Shown piece by piece: positions 35,903 to 48,886 of a stretch of 64,000 nt of DNA; within the stretch, counting starts at the first letter, position 1; each line of letters opens with the position of its first letter. A program made the translations under genes and the position numbers. Source of the DNA: Sphagnum compactum (taxonomy: Eukaryota > Bryophyta > Sphagnopsida > Sphagnales). Below the pieces are notes generated by a model, which saw only the letters and a list, made by a program, of their open reading frames with translations, was not told the origin of the DNA and did not search any database. The stretch lies in NCBI GenBank assembly GCA_965153455.1, contig OZ234502.1, positions 14,663,495-14,727,494 of the forward strand. Reading direction: 5' to 3'.

Positions 35903-36727
35903 CCATTCAGTGTTTTGAGGTGAGGAACCTCAAAACATAAAATAACTTCCATATTGGCCCTCCTCCTATATATATATTTTGGAAAATTGAAACTAGAGGT
36001 TATTAAAAAAAAGAAAGAAATGACCAACACTTCTAAGATCCCTCCCACTCCCAAATACTAGACATAAGGTCCCTCCTCTTTAATAGCGATGATATTCACA
36101 CAAGAGATGAATTCCTGTGATTCAACCCACTGCGGAGGTCTTTAGGAACCCGGATGGTAGTTCATTTGTTTTACAGTTTCCAGATTATTTTCACCTTCTC
36201 AAAGTGCTGTAAAACATTCATAAACTTGAGACTCACATCTTGTGAGTAGCAAGTGATTGTCATGAAAGGATTGTTACATCCAAATAAATTTAATGGTTGG
36301 AAACCATTCCAATGGAAATCATTACAATTAGAACTTGGAATAAACATAGTTTTACCTTTTAACACCCAACCATGAACATTAAGGAGGATTTTTTATAGAC
36401 ATTATTTCTTTTGAAGCTAGCCAAGTAGCTTTTAGGTTATGTACAACTCTGTCTTCATCCTTTAGCTTTGATGCATTTCTAGTTTTGTCCAATTCTTGTA
36501 GTAATTCTTTATGTCCAAATTCACAAGTAATATTTGCAGCAATTTCATGGTAAGTTTTTCATTGTCTGCCATAAATTCCCTAAATACTCTTTCAAAAGGT
36601 GCATTAAGAAAATAGAAAAGAAAATAGAAAAAAGAATAACCGTGCTACCTATGTTATTTGCCTCCAATTTTTCATGAGAACTTTGTAAACAAGTCCTGCT
36701 TTAAAAACCCTAGAAGGGAGAGGCCAT

Positions 36728-36908
36728 GGTGAACCAGCACCCACATTAGTACCTTCACTTTCTTGAGTGAGGCCTTTCAGTGGCTGTATTCAATTTGGAC
36801 TCAAAGACCTTGATGTAGTCATAGGGTGGGATATTTACCATGGTTAGAAACAACCTAAAAGAAAATTCAGGGTTTTTACCATGGTACCAGTGTGGGTGCT
36901 GGTTCACC
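36728..36908. mobile_element. MITE family M1, copy in B
   Basis: 181 bp, the same length and ends as the 13128 copy and at the same place relative to the neighbouring sequence. This insertion therefore predates the A/B duplication. Confidence 0.7.
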
Positions 36909-37071
36909 CAATGCAAGGGGAGGGAGACAACAGCCCCATCACAAGTTTCCCCCACAATAGCAAAGAAAAGTTGTTTGTGTTATGGGCCAGAGTGAACCAG
37001 CAACAGAAAACGCTGAGGGATGGATGGTTGGTGGACAGGAAATATGTTTTCATTGGGTTTCAGTTCCTGAG

Positions 37072-37091
37072 CCCTAAACCCTAAACCCTAA
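37072..37091 (+). repeat. Interstitial telomere-type repeat, segment B
   Basis: Nearly three units of CCCTAAA at the position that matches 13473-13491 in A. Confidence 0.8.
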
Positions 37092-39314
37092 TCACAGTGG
37101 TTAGCTCAGAAACATTAGCTCAGTTTTCGGTTTTACTACCTACCTACTACAACCCATTAGCCCTAACCTTTTAACTAACTACTAACCATCTACATGCTTA
37201 TTATGCTCACATAATAGCCACCTATTAGCTAACTCGAAGACCTACCTACAGAACTAATCCTTTACGTGATATGTTTGTAGAGTCCCCTATTATCCTTCCA
37301 ACCCACCTACAGGACTTATCTTTTACAAGGTCAATTAGTGACCAGATATTATCTTATCTACACACCTAGAAGAGTCCATTTTCTATGGAATAGGTTATCA
37401 AGGTAAATCCGGGTGACAATTCAGTACAAGAGAAAGGTCTCTCTTTAATAGACCCTTCCAAGAGAAAAGTCTCTCTTTAATAGACCCTTCCGTGATTTGA
37501 GGCGTTTGTCATGAGACTAGCAAGGACGAGTGCAGTCTGTGAAAAATTGCAGAAGGGTCAAAAGATAGACCCTTTGTTTGCATAAACAACCTTCAAATAT
37601 TTGGACGTCACTCACTCTTCAAGTGCGAAAAAAAGAGCAATAAAGACAGAAATAAGAAAGAAGTACCTTCCAAATTATGTAAGGTACTCTGATGAGTCGG
37701 CACTGGACCTTACCGGAAGTGAAAAGCCCTTGCGCCAAATTTTGCTCTGAAACAGTCCTCTAAATAGACTGAAAGAAATTGACAGTTCTTTTTTTGTTGG
37801 AGTTCATCCCCTTCCCCATCCATTGGAAGCCTGTTTTGTAGTTTGTATTTGATGAACTCTATTGGGTATTTTCAATTGGGGTTCATCCACAACTGAGTCA
37901 GAAACAGAGTTCCGATGGATGATAATGTGTGTGTGGCTGTTGTTGAAGGTCCATTCTGGCCAGGCTTGGGAGAGCATCTCCACCAACACTGATGCCGTAT
38001 GCCACCTTCGATCAATGTTTATCACATCCATCTTCCAGTGTTAAGGATTCCCCATCCTGACCCCTAAATATGAAATAGTGAACAAAGTCCGTAGTAGCAT
38101 GTCATGAAGTAAACATTTCAATGTTGAATAATGATTTATTTGAAGATTCCACATGTAAATATATATATATATATATGTATTTTAGCAGATTTCAAAAGAT
38201 TCTCTGGTTTCCTTGGAAAAATTGGTCTTTGAAAAAATAGATTAAAAAAATTTCAACATTGCCGGAAATAATATAATTAGTGTGCAACCTACCAAGGTAG
38301 AACATACAGTAAAGTGTGAGACTTAATATCCCAGGGGCATATTTTTACATGAGCCCAAAACTGAGTTTCACACTATAAACGCACTACTATAGCATCATCC
38401 CCAATGCATTGTACAGGGCAATTTGCTGCCATGGGTATAGATACTGCCCCATGCACTCAAATTATGTAAAAGAACAGAGGTTGTACACGGATGTAAAATG
38501 TAATGAACAAGGGCCATTTTACTGCTGTGGCTGCAGATGCTCTCATATTGTATTCAAATTATCAAATAGAACAGATATTGCACATGGATGTAAAATGTAC
38601 TGTGTGGGCCATTTTACTGCTGTGGGTGGAGATACTCTGGTATACTCAACTTATGTAACAGAACAGAGCTGCACATGGATGTAAAATGTGATGCATGGCA
38701 AGCAAAAGACAACACTCTGATGAGGATGAGGATGACTGATGATGATGATTATCCCCTATGTCCTCTGTAGCTAGAGATTGTAATGGGAAGACCATCTTCA
38801 TGCAAGAATCCAAGATCATCACATTATGCAGGTCTGACTAGTGCAAGCTCAAGATCTTCAAAACATGACAAAACTGAATAGAAAAAAATTCATAAACAGT
38901 TTTCATAGCTCTCTCAAAACAGAGTTGCAGCAGTCTCATGTACAAAGTCATGCAAATTGTTGTTCCAAAATCATCATGACAATTGAGATCACAGAAAGCT
39001 TTACATTCAAGAAAACGATATGTACCTATGTGTAAGCAGCTTTCAGTGGTTGAAGAAAATGTTTTTCCTAAATTGTAGTTCTGCACAATGTCTAAGCTTG
39101 CAACTTGTGCTGGGAGTAAGTGAAGAAAACTACTACTTCAAGCATTCTTCTGCAAAGATTCTTGTGTCTCAGTACAGTAGTAGTCATGAGATCTATTGAT
39201 CACCTGCATGGCTTGGTCCTTACAGTGTATACTAGTGCACCAGCTCTAGAGCATGAAATCTGCATCTTCAGGAGCTAATTGTTGTTTATGAATGGCAAGG
39301 GTTGAGGCGGGGTT

Positions 39315-39765
39315 CTATATAGGACCACCTCTATATAGCACCACCACGGACTCGCTGTTCAATGTGGAGCTCACAGTGTTGCAGACCATGTGGTTGGCAG
39401 CCTTTGCTGCCTTTGCTGGGTTGATGTAATTGAAGCCTCCATCAATGCTGTTGAGAAGCTGAAGCCGTTGCTGCCGCAGGTGGAGGGATAGCTCCTGTCC
39501 TCGAGTACTCATAAGCGGAGATGGATGCGCTGCCGCTGATGATGATGATGATCCGCTGGATGATTCACAATCACTCTGCACATGAGTAGTTTGTGATCTT
39601 GGTAGGGACCAGCCGCGTGTACCTGATCTCATGTTTGGGTCGGGAATTCTGTTCAGCAAGGAAAGACAGTACTCTGCGTCCCGTTCACAGCGGAAGCATA
39701 CAGAACAAAGTCCATGTGATTCAGTGTTTGCAAGCAAAACTTCCGGCGTATCTGGGATCCCGTAA
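39315..39765 (-). pseudogene. Truncated SPX-domain pseudogene (exon 3 only)
   Basis: This is the B copy of SPX exon 3. It keeps the Ser-rich tail and stop codon (for example RGWSLPRSQTTHVQSDCES and the final VVVLYRGGPI). At about 39765 the match to exon 3 ends ten to twelve codons after the splice site, and sequence from A 18898 follows directly. The last SPX helix is cut, and exons 1 and 2, both introns and the promoter are gone. A single-base deletion near 39680 (gcgtcccg against gcgtcctcg in A) also shifts the frame, so the stretch between it and the breakpoint is no longer SPX-like. It cannot encode an SPX domain. Confidence 0.85.
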
Positions 39766-41261
39766 AGTGTGTCTAAAGGAATGTGAGTGGTTACTCCGTA
39801 AGTAGGTATGTAGTTAAAGCACTTGTGGCTATTAGGCAAGTAAACGCATGTGGATGGTTAATATGGAGCTCACCACAATGGTTGGCGATGTGACAGGAGT
39901 ACAATGAAAAATTGCTTCCTCATTTTTGCACCTCTAATCCACTAATGCTACAAGGATCACCAGTCAATTCCACATTAGTTACCGATGAGAACCTTTTTAG
40001 TTAGTGTAATAGGTTTTGATTGATCTTGATGAGGTTTAGTAGAGTTTAGTTGGTGTATGAGATTATTGGCTACGTACCATGGTTATAGGTCCTAGCCAAA
40101 TCTTATATGACTGGTTTAACAGTACCCCACTCCCACCCACCCCCTCTCCGTGAGGTCCCCCTTCCCTCAGCCTTGGTTTCTTTAGCAAGTGAATAGGACA
40201 TGTAATTATGATACTTGCAATTGGATTTTGGGTATTGGCTTCAGAACTGTGCTCAAGAGCAAATGATAGACAAATGCAGGGACTAAGTTTTTTTTTTCCC
40301 AATTTTGTGATATAAGAAAATTGGAAAATAGTTCAATAAAATTAGTCGAATTTACAAGGTAGAAAAAAAAAGGCCGCAATCTTTTTTGTTGAAAATATCA
40401 AAACTTGTTTAAAGAAAACATTGACATGAACCTGACATTGCCATCTATGGGATTCTAGATGAAAATAAGCTTTCAACATAGATGGCAATGAGTTAGCAAT
40501 AGGTGTTGTTTGTTGAAAGCTTAGTTTAATCTAAAATTGGCAATGGCCCCATTTCAAGTAGATAAGCTGCTTTCCACTATGTCTGCCAAAAACAAAGTTG
40601 CTTAAAGGCCCAAAACAGAGAAAGCAATTGCATGAAGTTGGCACATGACATTGCCATCTATGACATTATTGTTGAAAGCTTGGTTTCATCTAGAATTGGT
40701 AATGTCATTGCCTTTTTGTTTTAGCCCTTTCCCTTCAAGGAGATGATTTGCTTTCAAATGTCTTTGCCAAAACTAAAGGCTAAGAGCAAAAGGAAACAAA
40801 GAGACTACAAGCATATCGTGAAATGAAAACACTATTACAAAATGCGTCCTAGTTCACTTTGGGTTTCACTAGATTTTGAGTGAATTTGGACATTTTTTCC
40901 TAGTGAAATGGTTTAACCCCGTAGTGAACGGGGACCAGTTGCTAAGGACAATGAATTGTTTCACTAGTATCTAGTGAAACAAGGTTATTCTCAAGTGAAA
41001 TGCAAATTTACCAAACCATTCACTTGCTACTTAATTAACTAACCAGCATGCAAATCAATTAAAAATTAATTATTTAATATATAATATTATTGATAATTTC
41101 ATAATTTTTTAACCTATGATTTATTGACACGTGTCATTACCTAAGCTAGGCTAAAAATTTGGCCTAGGTAGGTAGGTCACGTAATCAACCTAAGCACCTA
41201 TTCTAAGAATTCAATAAAAGAATATTCCGTCAACATACCATTGTTGACCACACACAACACC

Positions 41262-41335
41262 GCTCATGAGGTTTGATCCCTTAACCTTTGGAATAAAGGC
41301 AAACACCCTTACCATCAAGTCACCCCACTTATTGT
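41262..41335 (-). other. tRNA-like sequence inside the CACTA element
   Basis: Read on the minus strand it begins GGGGTGACTTGATGGTAAGG, and near its end is GGGATCAAACCTC, a degenerate box-B-like string. Similar tRNA-resembling segments (ggttcgaaccc...accatt) are familiar from plant transposons. The stems do not pair well enough to call a tRNA gene. Confidence 0.3.
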
Positions 41336-42059
41336 GGTGATACGTTGGATTACATTCTATTTATCAAATACTTCATTTTAAACATTACAAAAACATAAAC
41401 TTTGAAAATTCATATTTCATTGATATTTTTTTGAAATGAAATTATTCGAGTTTACTTTTTTAAAAATTTCAATAATGTACATAATTACGTTAATTTTCTT
41501 TTTGAAAGTTTAAAATCATTTGAACAAAAAATAAATTGAATATCATTATTCAATCATTTCAATGACCATTCTTTTGGAAAAAAAAAAGGTTTAATAACTA
41601 GATTTTTTTTGTTAATATAATAATACTACCTATACTAAGCTACTTTCAATTATTATATGACTATTTTTCATTAATTTAAACTATTTCACCCTACATTATT
41701 TGCGGCTATTTATGGCTATTCTCAATTACTTTTGGTTATTTTTTGTTATTTCACCTTAGGTTACTTTTGATTATTCTAAATTACTTTTAGTTATTTTAGC
41801 TTATTTCACCTGAGGTTATTTTCAGCTATTGTAAGTTTTTTTGGCTATTCTATGTTATTTTTGGCTATTGTAAATTATTTCAATTTAAACTATTTGCAGC
41901 TATTATAAGTTACTTTTAGCTATTGAAAGTTATTTCACCTTACCTTATTATTGGCAATTTTAGGTTATTATAAGCTATTTCACCTTAAGTTATTTTTGTC
42001 TATTATAAATTATTTCACCCTAGATTATTTTTAGTAATCCTAAATTTTTTTAATATATG

Positions 42060-42720
42060 GTTATTTATTTATTTTTTATTAGGGCTATTGGTAATTATTA
42101 ATGGCTATTGGTACCAATTTTATTGGTGGCTATTAATGTTTATTAATGGTTATTCTATTAATAATTGTTGGTGGCTATTTTATTAATGGCCATTAGTAGT
42201 TATTCTATTGGTGGCTATTTTATTAATCGCTATTGATGGTTAATTTTTTAATGACCATTAGTAGTTATTCTATTGGTGGCTATTATATTAATGGCTATTG
42301 GTGGAGATTATATTATGGCTATTGATGGTTATTCTATTAATGGCTATTGGTGGTTATTCTACTAATGGTTATTGGTGACTATTCTATTAATGGCTATTGG
42401 TGGCTATTCTATTAATGGCTATTGGTGACTATTCTATTAATGGCTATTGGTGGCTATTTTATTAATGGCTATTAATTATTATTCTATCAATGGCTATTGG
42501 TGGCTATCCTATTAATGGATATTGGTGGCTATCCTATTAATGGCTATTGGTGAATATTTTATTATGGATATTGTTAGTTATTCATGATTATTACATTAAT
42601 GGCTATCGGTGAATATTCTATTGGCGGATATTGGTGGTTATTAATGATTATTATATTAATGGCTATTAGTGAATATTCTATTGGTGGATATTGGTGGTTA
42701 TTAATGTCATTATGTGTTAT
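42060..42720 (+). repeat. 25-bp minisatellite inside the CACTA element
   Basis: The unit attctattaatggctattg followed by gtggct repeats with a 25-base period. It is most regular between about 42320 and 42560 (at least seven consecutive units) and more degenerate on both sides. Confidence 0.85.
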
Positions 42721-43799
42721 ATTACAACTATTAGTGATTATTTTATTATAAATTACTGTTGGATATTCTATGTTATAATATCATAGGTTATTAGTAGTTA
42801 TTATATTGTAGGTATTTAAAATTATTTTTCATAGGTTATTATTTTCTATTCTAAGTTATTTTTACCTTATGTCATTATATTTTATTTTAGATTATTTTAA
42901 GTTATCATACTTGGGATAAAACAATTTATAATAACATAAAGTAGAATGACCTTAAAGTATAACTTGAAATAACATATATTAATTTAACATAAAATAACCT
43001 AGCCTAAAGTTAGTTGAATAATTTAATTTAGAATAAACTAAAAGCTTATAATAAACTAATTAAGATACCTTAAGGTAAAATAACATATAATAATTTAGGG
43101 TACAATAATTTATAATAGCTTATAATAACATAAAATATAAGTTAAAATATATAAAGTAGTTCAAAATAATATAAGGTATATCATAAAGTAGCATAGATAA
43201 AATATTTTTTAAAACATATAAATAAACATATTTATTATAGTAAATTATAATAGTGAATTTTGTTAACTAGTAATGAAACATGATGACTACATAGTGATAT
43301 TATAATGAAATAACTTTCAGTAGGGTGAAATCAATAAAATGCAATGAAGTTATTTCACTTTTAAGGTCCCATAGTGATTTAGGCTAGTAAATTGCACCCC
43401 ACTTTTGTAGTAGTGAAATGACTGTTAAAACTGTGAATAAAGTTGCACTTCATTAATTGTTTAGAGTGATATATGGAGTTATATAGCAGCCTTTTGTTTT
43501 GGTATTGTTGCAAAAATTTGGGAAAATTAAATCACAAAATCGATGATTTTCGAAAAATGTCTAGTCGAAAAAACAAACCAAAATATTTGAAAAAACGATC
43601 ACCATATTTCTATACATGGTTCCATTACATAGCAAAATATATAGAATTTATTTTATTTATTTATTTCATATTTTGTTAATATCCAAATTTTGCTTCTGGA
43701 TGGTTGCCACCTCAACTATATAATAAGATTGGAAAAAAAAGACTTCTGCATGGAGTTTAGTCTTCAAATTTTACCTTATTGCATCACCCTAGATGCATT

Positions 43800-45797
43800 G
43801 GCTTGTTGCAAGTAATTTGTAACTAAACTCTCTAATCGCAACATAATTTACATCTAAGTTTCAACTAACATGGGACTTTGGGATGTTATCTAACATGAAA
43901 CTTTGAAACATGGATCCAAGTCCATGGCGAATTAAAAAATTAGTGAAAATAGGGGACATTTTTGACCTAGCCAGAGTCAAAGGGCTGCAAATGCATTAGT
44001 TGTGTAGTAAAGGCAAGAGGCTACAAAAAGGAAAAGGAATTATTGAACTCACTTGAAATAATCATTGGAGATGTCATTAGAGACATGTAAAAGGGCACCT
44101 CCTAAAGCACAATGGGGAGAGTATGTGTTGAACCTTCAAAGCATTATTATTGCTCAGTCCATTCTCAAGCTATTTTCAGAGTCTGGAAATGTCAGCCAAC
44201 AAAAAACTATGCTAACTCAGGTCAAGATCACAAACTAATGTTTAAAATTAGGCCTGTTCATTGGTTGAGCCAAAAGGATGCTGCAACAACTTTTGAAATT
44301 GTGGAAATGTTAAGGTTGGGTTGCAATCTGCAAAGGAAGCTAAAAGTAAAAATCAACTACCTATAAAACATGCAACATTAAGTATGTGTGTCTCCACACA
44401 AAGTATTAGCGTTTTAGTCAAAAGGACAACACGCATCCTTGGATTACATCGTTGTAACATTGTTGCTACATTGGGTAGATGTCAATTAGTTGACACAAGC
44501 ATCAATCTAAAGTGGCCAATGAAAGAAAAATCATAATGATGAAACATTATTTCTAGCGTCACAAAGACCATTGTTGAGGCATGGTGGGTGGAACAAACCA
44601 GAATTTCACCAAATCGAAAGGAGGTATGCAACTTGCGAGTCTTAAAAAAGGTGTATATACAACATGCCAAACACTACTTGCTGGAAAATCAAATATGTAT
44701 GATACTGTGATTAAAACCATGTTGTACCTTTTTTACTTCATTTGATTATTTAGCTTGGTCTACCTCAAATAGATGTCTATATATAATATTTTGTAATTTG
44801 CTTTGGTCTACTAACCTCAAGTTGTAAATGACCATAACACCATAGTACTTCGACCAATTCTATGGTTTGGTTTGGCCCAAGTAGATGACCATATAGTTCC
44901 ATTAGTATTATATGTTATTTGGAAGTACTATTCATCGCTTCAAATTTCCAAGACATGATTTACAACACCAAAAGTGGAAATGATGGATGGTATTTTTTAG
45001 AATTTCTTGGACTTCAAGCCAAATTTTGTAATACCCATTGAATACCTCCAACTACTTCTATATTTCATATATTGTCCAATAGGATTGTCACCATGTTTGA
45101 CGTCCATCATAACATGATGAACGTATCTAAACACAAACACATCACTACATCATGTCAGTATAAGGTCAACCTAAGGTACCTAGGTCAAAGGCACTTTCAA
45201 ACTACCTGGCTCAAGCTTATAGGTGACCAAAATTGAACCCATTTGGATTCTCATAAATCCTATGGCGGCTAAAAGAATTCAACCACCATACCTTGTGGCG
45301 ATTGAAGAAATTTTCAACCGCCACAAGGTACTATGACCAATTGTTTTTTATTGCTAAACCTTGTGGTGACAAAAAAATTCGGTCACCAAATCCTATGGTG
45401 ATCAAAAAAAAATTCAATCCCCCTTGGTGATTGAAAAAATTTGGTCACCCTCCATAAGGTGACTGAAGTTTTTCATTCACCATCTAAGGCTGGCTTGCAA
45501 TATGAGGAATCATGCTCACAAAGACTAAATTAGCATGCAACTAGATCGTCACAGAAACTATCGTGTAACTAAGGTACAACTACAATATGGAAATATAATG
45601 AATTAATAATTAAAATGTCATGTCAGAATATTTCATACTTGTAATTTTGATGCACATTAGTTGCAACTTGGTAACTTTACAAGTGTACACAAAGTGTATA
45701 TGGTGATAGTCACCTATAGTTTGACCATGATCACAAGTTGCAGCGAAATGGTTAATTTCAACTATGTTGCAACTTGTATAACTTTAGCACTAAGTGA
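43800..45797. other. Intergenic stretch between segment B and the second CACTA element
   Basis: No gene is recognised. The frames at 44112-44536 have no family resemblance. Around 45253-45480 lies a cluster of short inverted repeats. From 45540 on, the sequence is rich in acaacta-type strings, like the first 250 bases of the window. Confidence 0.45.
45253..45480. repeat. Cluster of four or more short hairpins
   Basis: Successive units have the form GGCGATTGAAGAAATTTTCA then ACCGCC, GGTGACAAAAAAATTCGGTC then ACC, and GGTGATTGAAAAAATTTGGT then CACC. Each unit is an imperfect palindrome with an AT core, separated by cctatgg / ccttgtgg-type spacers. Confidence 0.6.
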
Positions 45798-48700
45798 CAC
45801 TAGAAGAAAAACATGTATTTGCAACTAATTTTTGTGACTAAATTTTAGTCGCAAGAGACATTTTGCAACTAAAATCCTTTTAGTCGCCTAAGACAAGTCG
45901 CATGTGATAAACTAGTCGCAAATGACAAAGGGTATTGTATGGAAAAAAAAGTCAACAAATACATTTCATCCTTTGACTACATTATATACGTTTTGTCACC
46001 TGCGACTAAGATGCAACTATTTTGGTCATAATTGATGACAAATGAGGTGCTACCATGTGCCTTAATATTTGATTATTTAAATTATTATTATTACTATTAT
46101 TTTGAAATAATCTAAGATGTTCAATTCAAATACTTGGATGACCTTATATTATGACACGTGGTGCAATGTAAGAATGCCACATGGCATTAAAATATTTTAA
46201 ATAAACATATTAATATTAGGTTGGTAGGTATTTAAGTATGTACATAAATAGGTGCCTACAAACCTAGGCTATATACCAACCTACCTACTTAGGTAAAAAA
46301 ATAGGTAGGTAGGTTTAACCTTCCTAAATCAAAAATCTATTCATATACGTAGGTACGTACATAGGTCAACCTAGGTGGGTAGGTCAAACTAGGTACCAAC
46401 CTAACTAGGTATATAAGTAGGTTGGGAAGGTCAGTACTTTAAAACTATGCATAATTTATCTTTTTGTTTTGGGTTGAACCTTTTGAATTACTCATCCCAT
46501 TTGCACAAATTTCTCAATGTGAAATTGGATGACTATACACCCTTGTTTATATAATGTTCAAAATAGGAATGAAAAACAAACAATATGGGATAATTTTCAA
46601 ATTTGCAACTTCTTCACAAACTAAGTTGTAATTCCAAAACTTTCTTCATGCCTTACTTTTTAAACAATTCAAATATTATATAATTAGATAATAATGACTG
46701 AATTTACATATATTTAAATTATAAATTATACACTACAAATATTAAGTATTCATTATCAATTACTTAAATATTTAAATACCTAAAATATTTAAAAATATTT
46801 TATTACTTGTTAGAATTTGATTGAATTATATATAATATAATTAATGTAAAACTAATTTAATGACTATAATTTAAATTTTAACTATTATAACTATTTATGT
46901 TAAATTATAAGATGAATTAACAATTGTTATTAGAAAGTAAATTATTACACGCATTTCTAAAACATTACTATTCAACTAATTACATTACCTATTGTATAGC
47001 TATGTTTATTGTTGTAAAAATTATTACAAGTCACTAGTTTTTTTTTCTTGGTAATTATTAAGTATGAATACAATAATTTCTTTAACATAACATTAATTTT
47101 CATAATTACTATAAAATTACCATAAATATTTATCATATATGATTAATCACAGAATTAATAATAATGTATAATAATTCGTGACCTTAAAATCAGTAACAAA
47201 ATTATTTTAATTCCATTATATTTTTTCCAAACTTTTGATTCAGGTTTGAAGTTATAAATTACAAAGTGTGAATAATAATGACCAATTAGAAAATGATTAT
47301 ACACATATTAATTAATTTTTATCTGAAGTAATTGCAATGATTTTAAAGTAATGTCACATTAACTACATTAATTAATTTCTTCTAGTATAAGATAATATAC
47401 AAATCTATGTTATAACAATAATTATTTGGTGTAACTTAGATATAATAAACATAAACATTCATAATTATTTATAAAAATGATTTATTATGGATAACAGTTG
47501 TAGAAAAAACCCTTAAAACTCAATCAATAATTTTTTGAATTAAAATATAAATTTAAGATTCCAAAATAGTAATTCAGAATTCAAGTATCAATTTTTAGAT
47601 CAAATAAGTTTTTTGAAGTTAAGTAGAAAATTTCAGAATTGAAATGTCAATTTTCAGATTCAAATAATAATATTCAAAATTAAAATGTCCATTTTAAGAC
47701 TCGGTTAATAGTTTTCTGAATTGAAATATTAATTTCGAGAATCCAAAATAATAATTTGGAATTCAAATTTCAACTTTTACATCAAATAATTTCTTAAATT
47801 TTAAACTAAAAACTTCAGAATTCAAATATCAAAATTTCAAAATCAACGAAAAATATTTAAAATCAAAATGTTGATGTTTAGACTCATTATTATTTTTTGA
47901 ATTGAATTACTAAGTTTTAGATTTGAAAATAATAATTTAGAATTCAAATATAAAGTTTTAGATCAAATTGTTTTTTTGAATTTAAATAATAATTTCCAGA
48001 ATTGAAATGGCAATTTTTACATTCAAATAACAATATTAACATAGAAATGTCCATTTTTAGACTCAATTAATAATTTTCAGAATGGAATTGCTAATTTTGA
48101 AAATCCAAATATATAATTTGGAATTGAAATTTCAAGTTCAAATCAAATATTTAAAATTGAAATGCAGTGTTTCAAAGTTGAAATATGACTTTTCATATTC
48201 ATATAAAAATATCCAAAATCAAAATATCCATTTTCAATCAAGTAATAATTTTCTGATTTGAAATATTAATTTCTGGATTCAAGAAATATTTATTTAGAAT
48301 CCAAATATCAATTTTTAAAATCAAATAAACGTTTTTGAATTTAAAATTTAAATATCATATTCAAATCAAAAATTTGAAATTCAAATAATGTTTTAAACAA
48401 TTGAAATAACAAGTTTTAGAGTCAAATATCAAGTTTCAAATTCTCGTTGTTTTAAAAAAATAATATAGTAGATTCCAGAATTGAAATATCAATTATCAGA
48501 TTTGAATAAAAAATTCAATGTTCAAATATTAATTTTGAGATTCATTATACGAACAATATACATACGTATACATGTACATAATTCTAGTACATACATTAAA
48601 ATACACCCCTATGTCATTGTAGAATACCTTTAAGATGCAACTAATTTGGTGACTATTATGACTAATGGGACATATCAATCTATTAATAGATGAAAATAAA

Positions 48701-48881
48701 TGTAAAATCAATCCAACCAATAGGATGAAATTTCTAATAGTTACATCATAGTTGTGAGAATGACCAAAATAATTGAAATTTGGTCTTGTAGTTACAAATA
48801 TTCCAAATCTAGTCACAAACGACTACAAGTCGCATGTAGTCGTAAATGGAGTGGTTACATTTTCGCTGATTTCTATTAGTG
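45798..48881. mobile_element. Non-autonomous CACTA element, 3084 bp, TSD TGA
   Basis: Begins CACTAGAAGAAAAACATG and ends in the complement of CACTAATAGAAATCAGCG. It is flanked by TGA at 45795-45797 and 48882-48884. The subterminal regions carry repeated TTAGTCGC / GCGACTA and AAGTCGCATGT strings on both strands, as expected for a CACTA element. The interior has no open transposase; it holds an ACCTACCT tract (46220-46430) and a long AT-rich satellite (47505-48540). Confidence 0.85.
47505..48540. repeat. Degenerate satellite, period about 180 bp, inside CACTA
   Basis: Marker strings cagaatt(g/c)aaat and (g/t)ttcaaagttgaaat recur at 47634, 47816, 47997 and about 48173, so the spacings are 182, 181 and about 176. 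A further unit near 48476 is out of register. Each unit is itself made of 30-35-base subrepeats of the type gaattgaaatatcaatttt. The base composition is extremely AT-rich. Confidence 0.7.
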
Positions 48882-48886
48882 TGAAC

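Larger units (their letters stand above)
40830..43415. mobile_element. Non-autonomous CACTA element, 2586 bp, TSD AAA
   Basis: Begins CACTATTACAAAATGCG and ends in the complement of CACTACTACAAAAGTGGGG. It is flanked by AAA at 40827-40829 and 43416-43418. Segment A has the empty site at 19980-19983, with four A's as expected. Near both ends, many copies of tttcacta / tagtgaaa form the subterminal repeats typical of CACTA (En/Spm) elements. I see no transposase gene, so it must be mobilised in trans. The interior holds a tRNA-like stretch, a 25-bp minisatellite and strand-biased arms. Confidence 0.9.
33905..43800. repeat. Segment B: old paralogous copy of segment A
   Basis: Aligns with about 11140-16207 and then 18898-20370 of segment A. 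Relative to A it has gained a 771-bp TIR element (35132-35902) and a CACTA element (40830-43415). It has lost about 2.69 kb (A 16208-18898), which removed SPX exons 1 and 2 and the promoter. Differences from A are much more frequent than those between copies 1 and 2, so this duplication is older. Confidence 0.85.

Noticed and set aside
38409-38684. A 91-codon frame made of YVTEQ / DVKC-like repeats
   Set aside because: It reflects short DNA repeats (catggatgtaaaatgta) shared with 14880-15130, where the frame is not kept.
41262-41335. Functional tRNA gene
   Set aside because: The acceptor and T stems do not pair properly and the box-B-like string is degenerate.
42060-42720. CRISPR-like array
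   Set aside because: The 25-bp units are contiguous with no unique spacers. It is a minisatellite inside a plant transposon.
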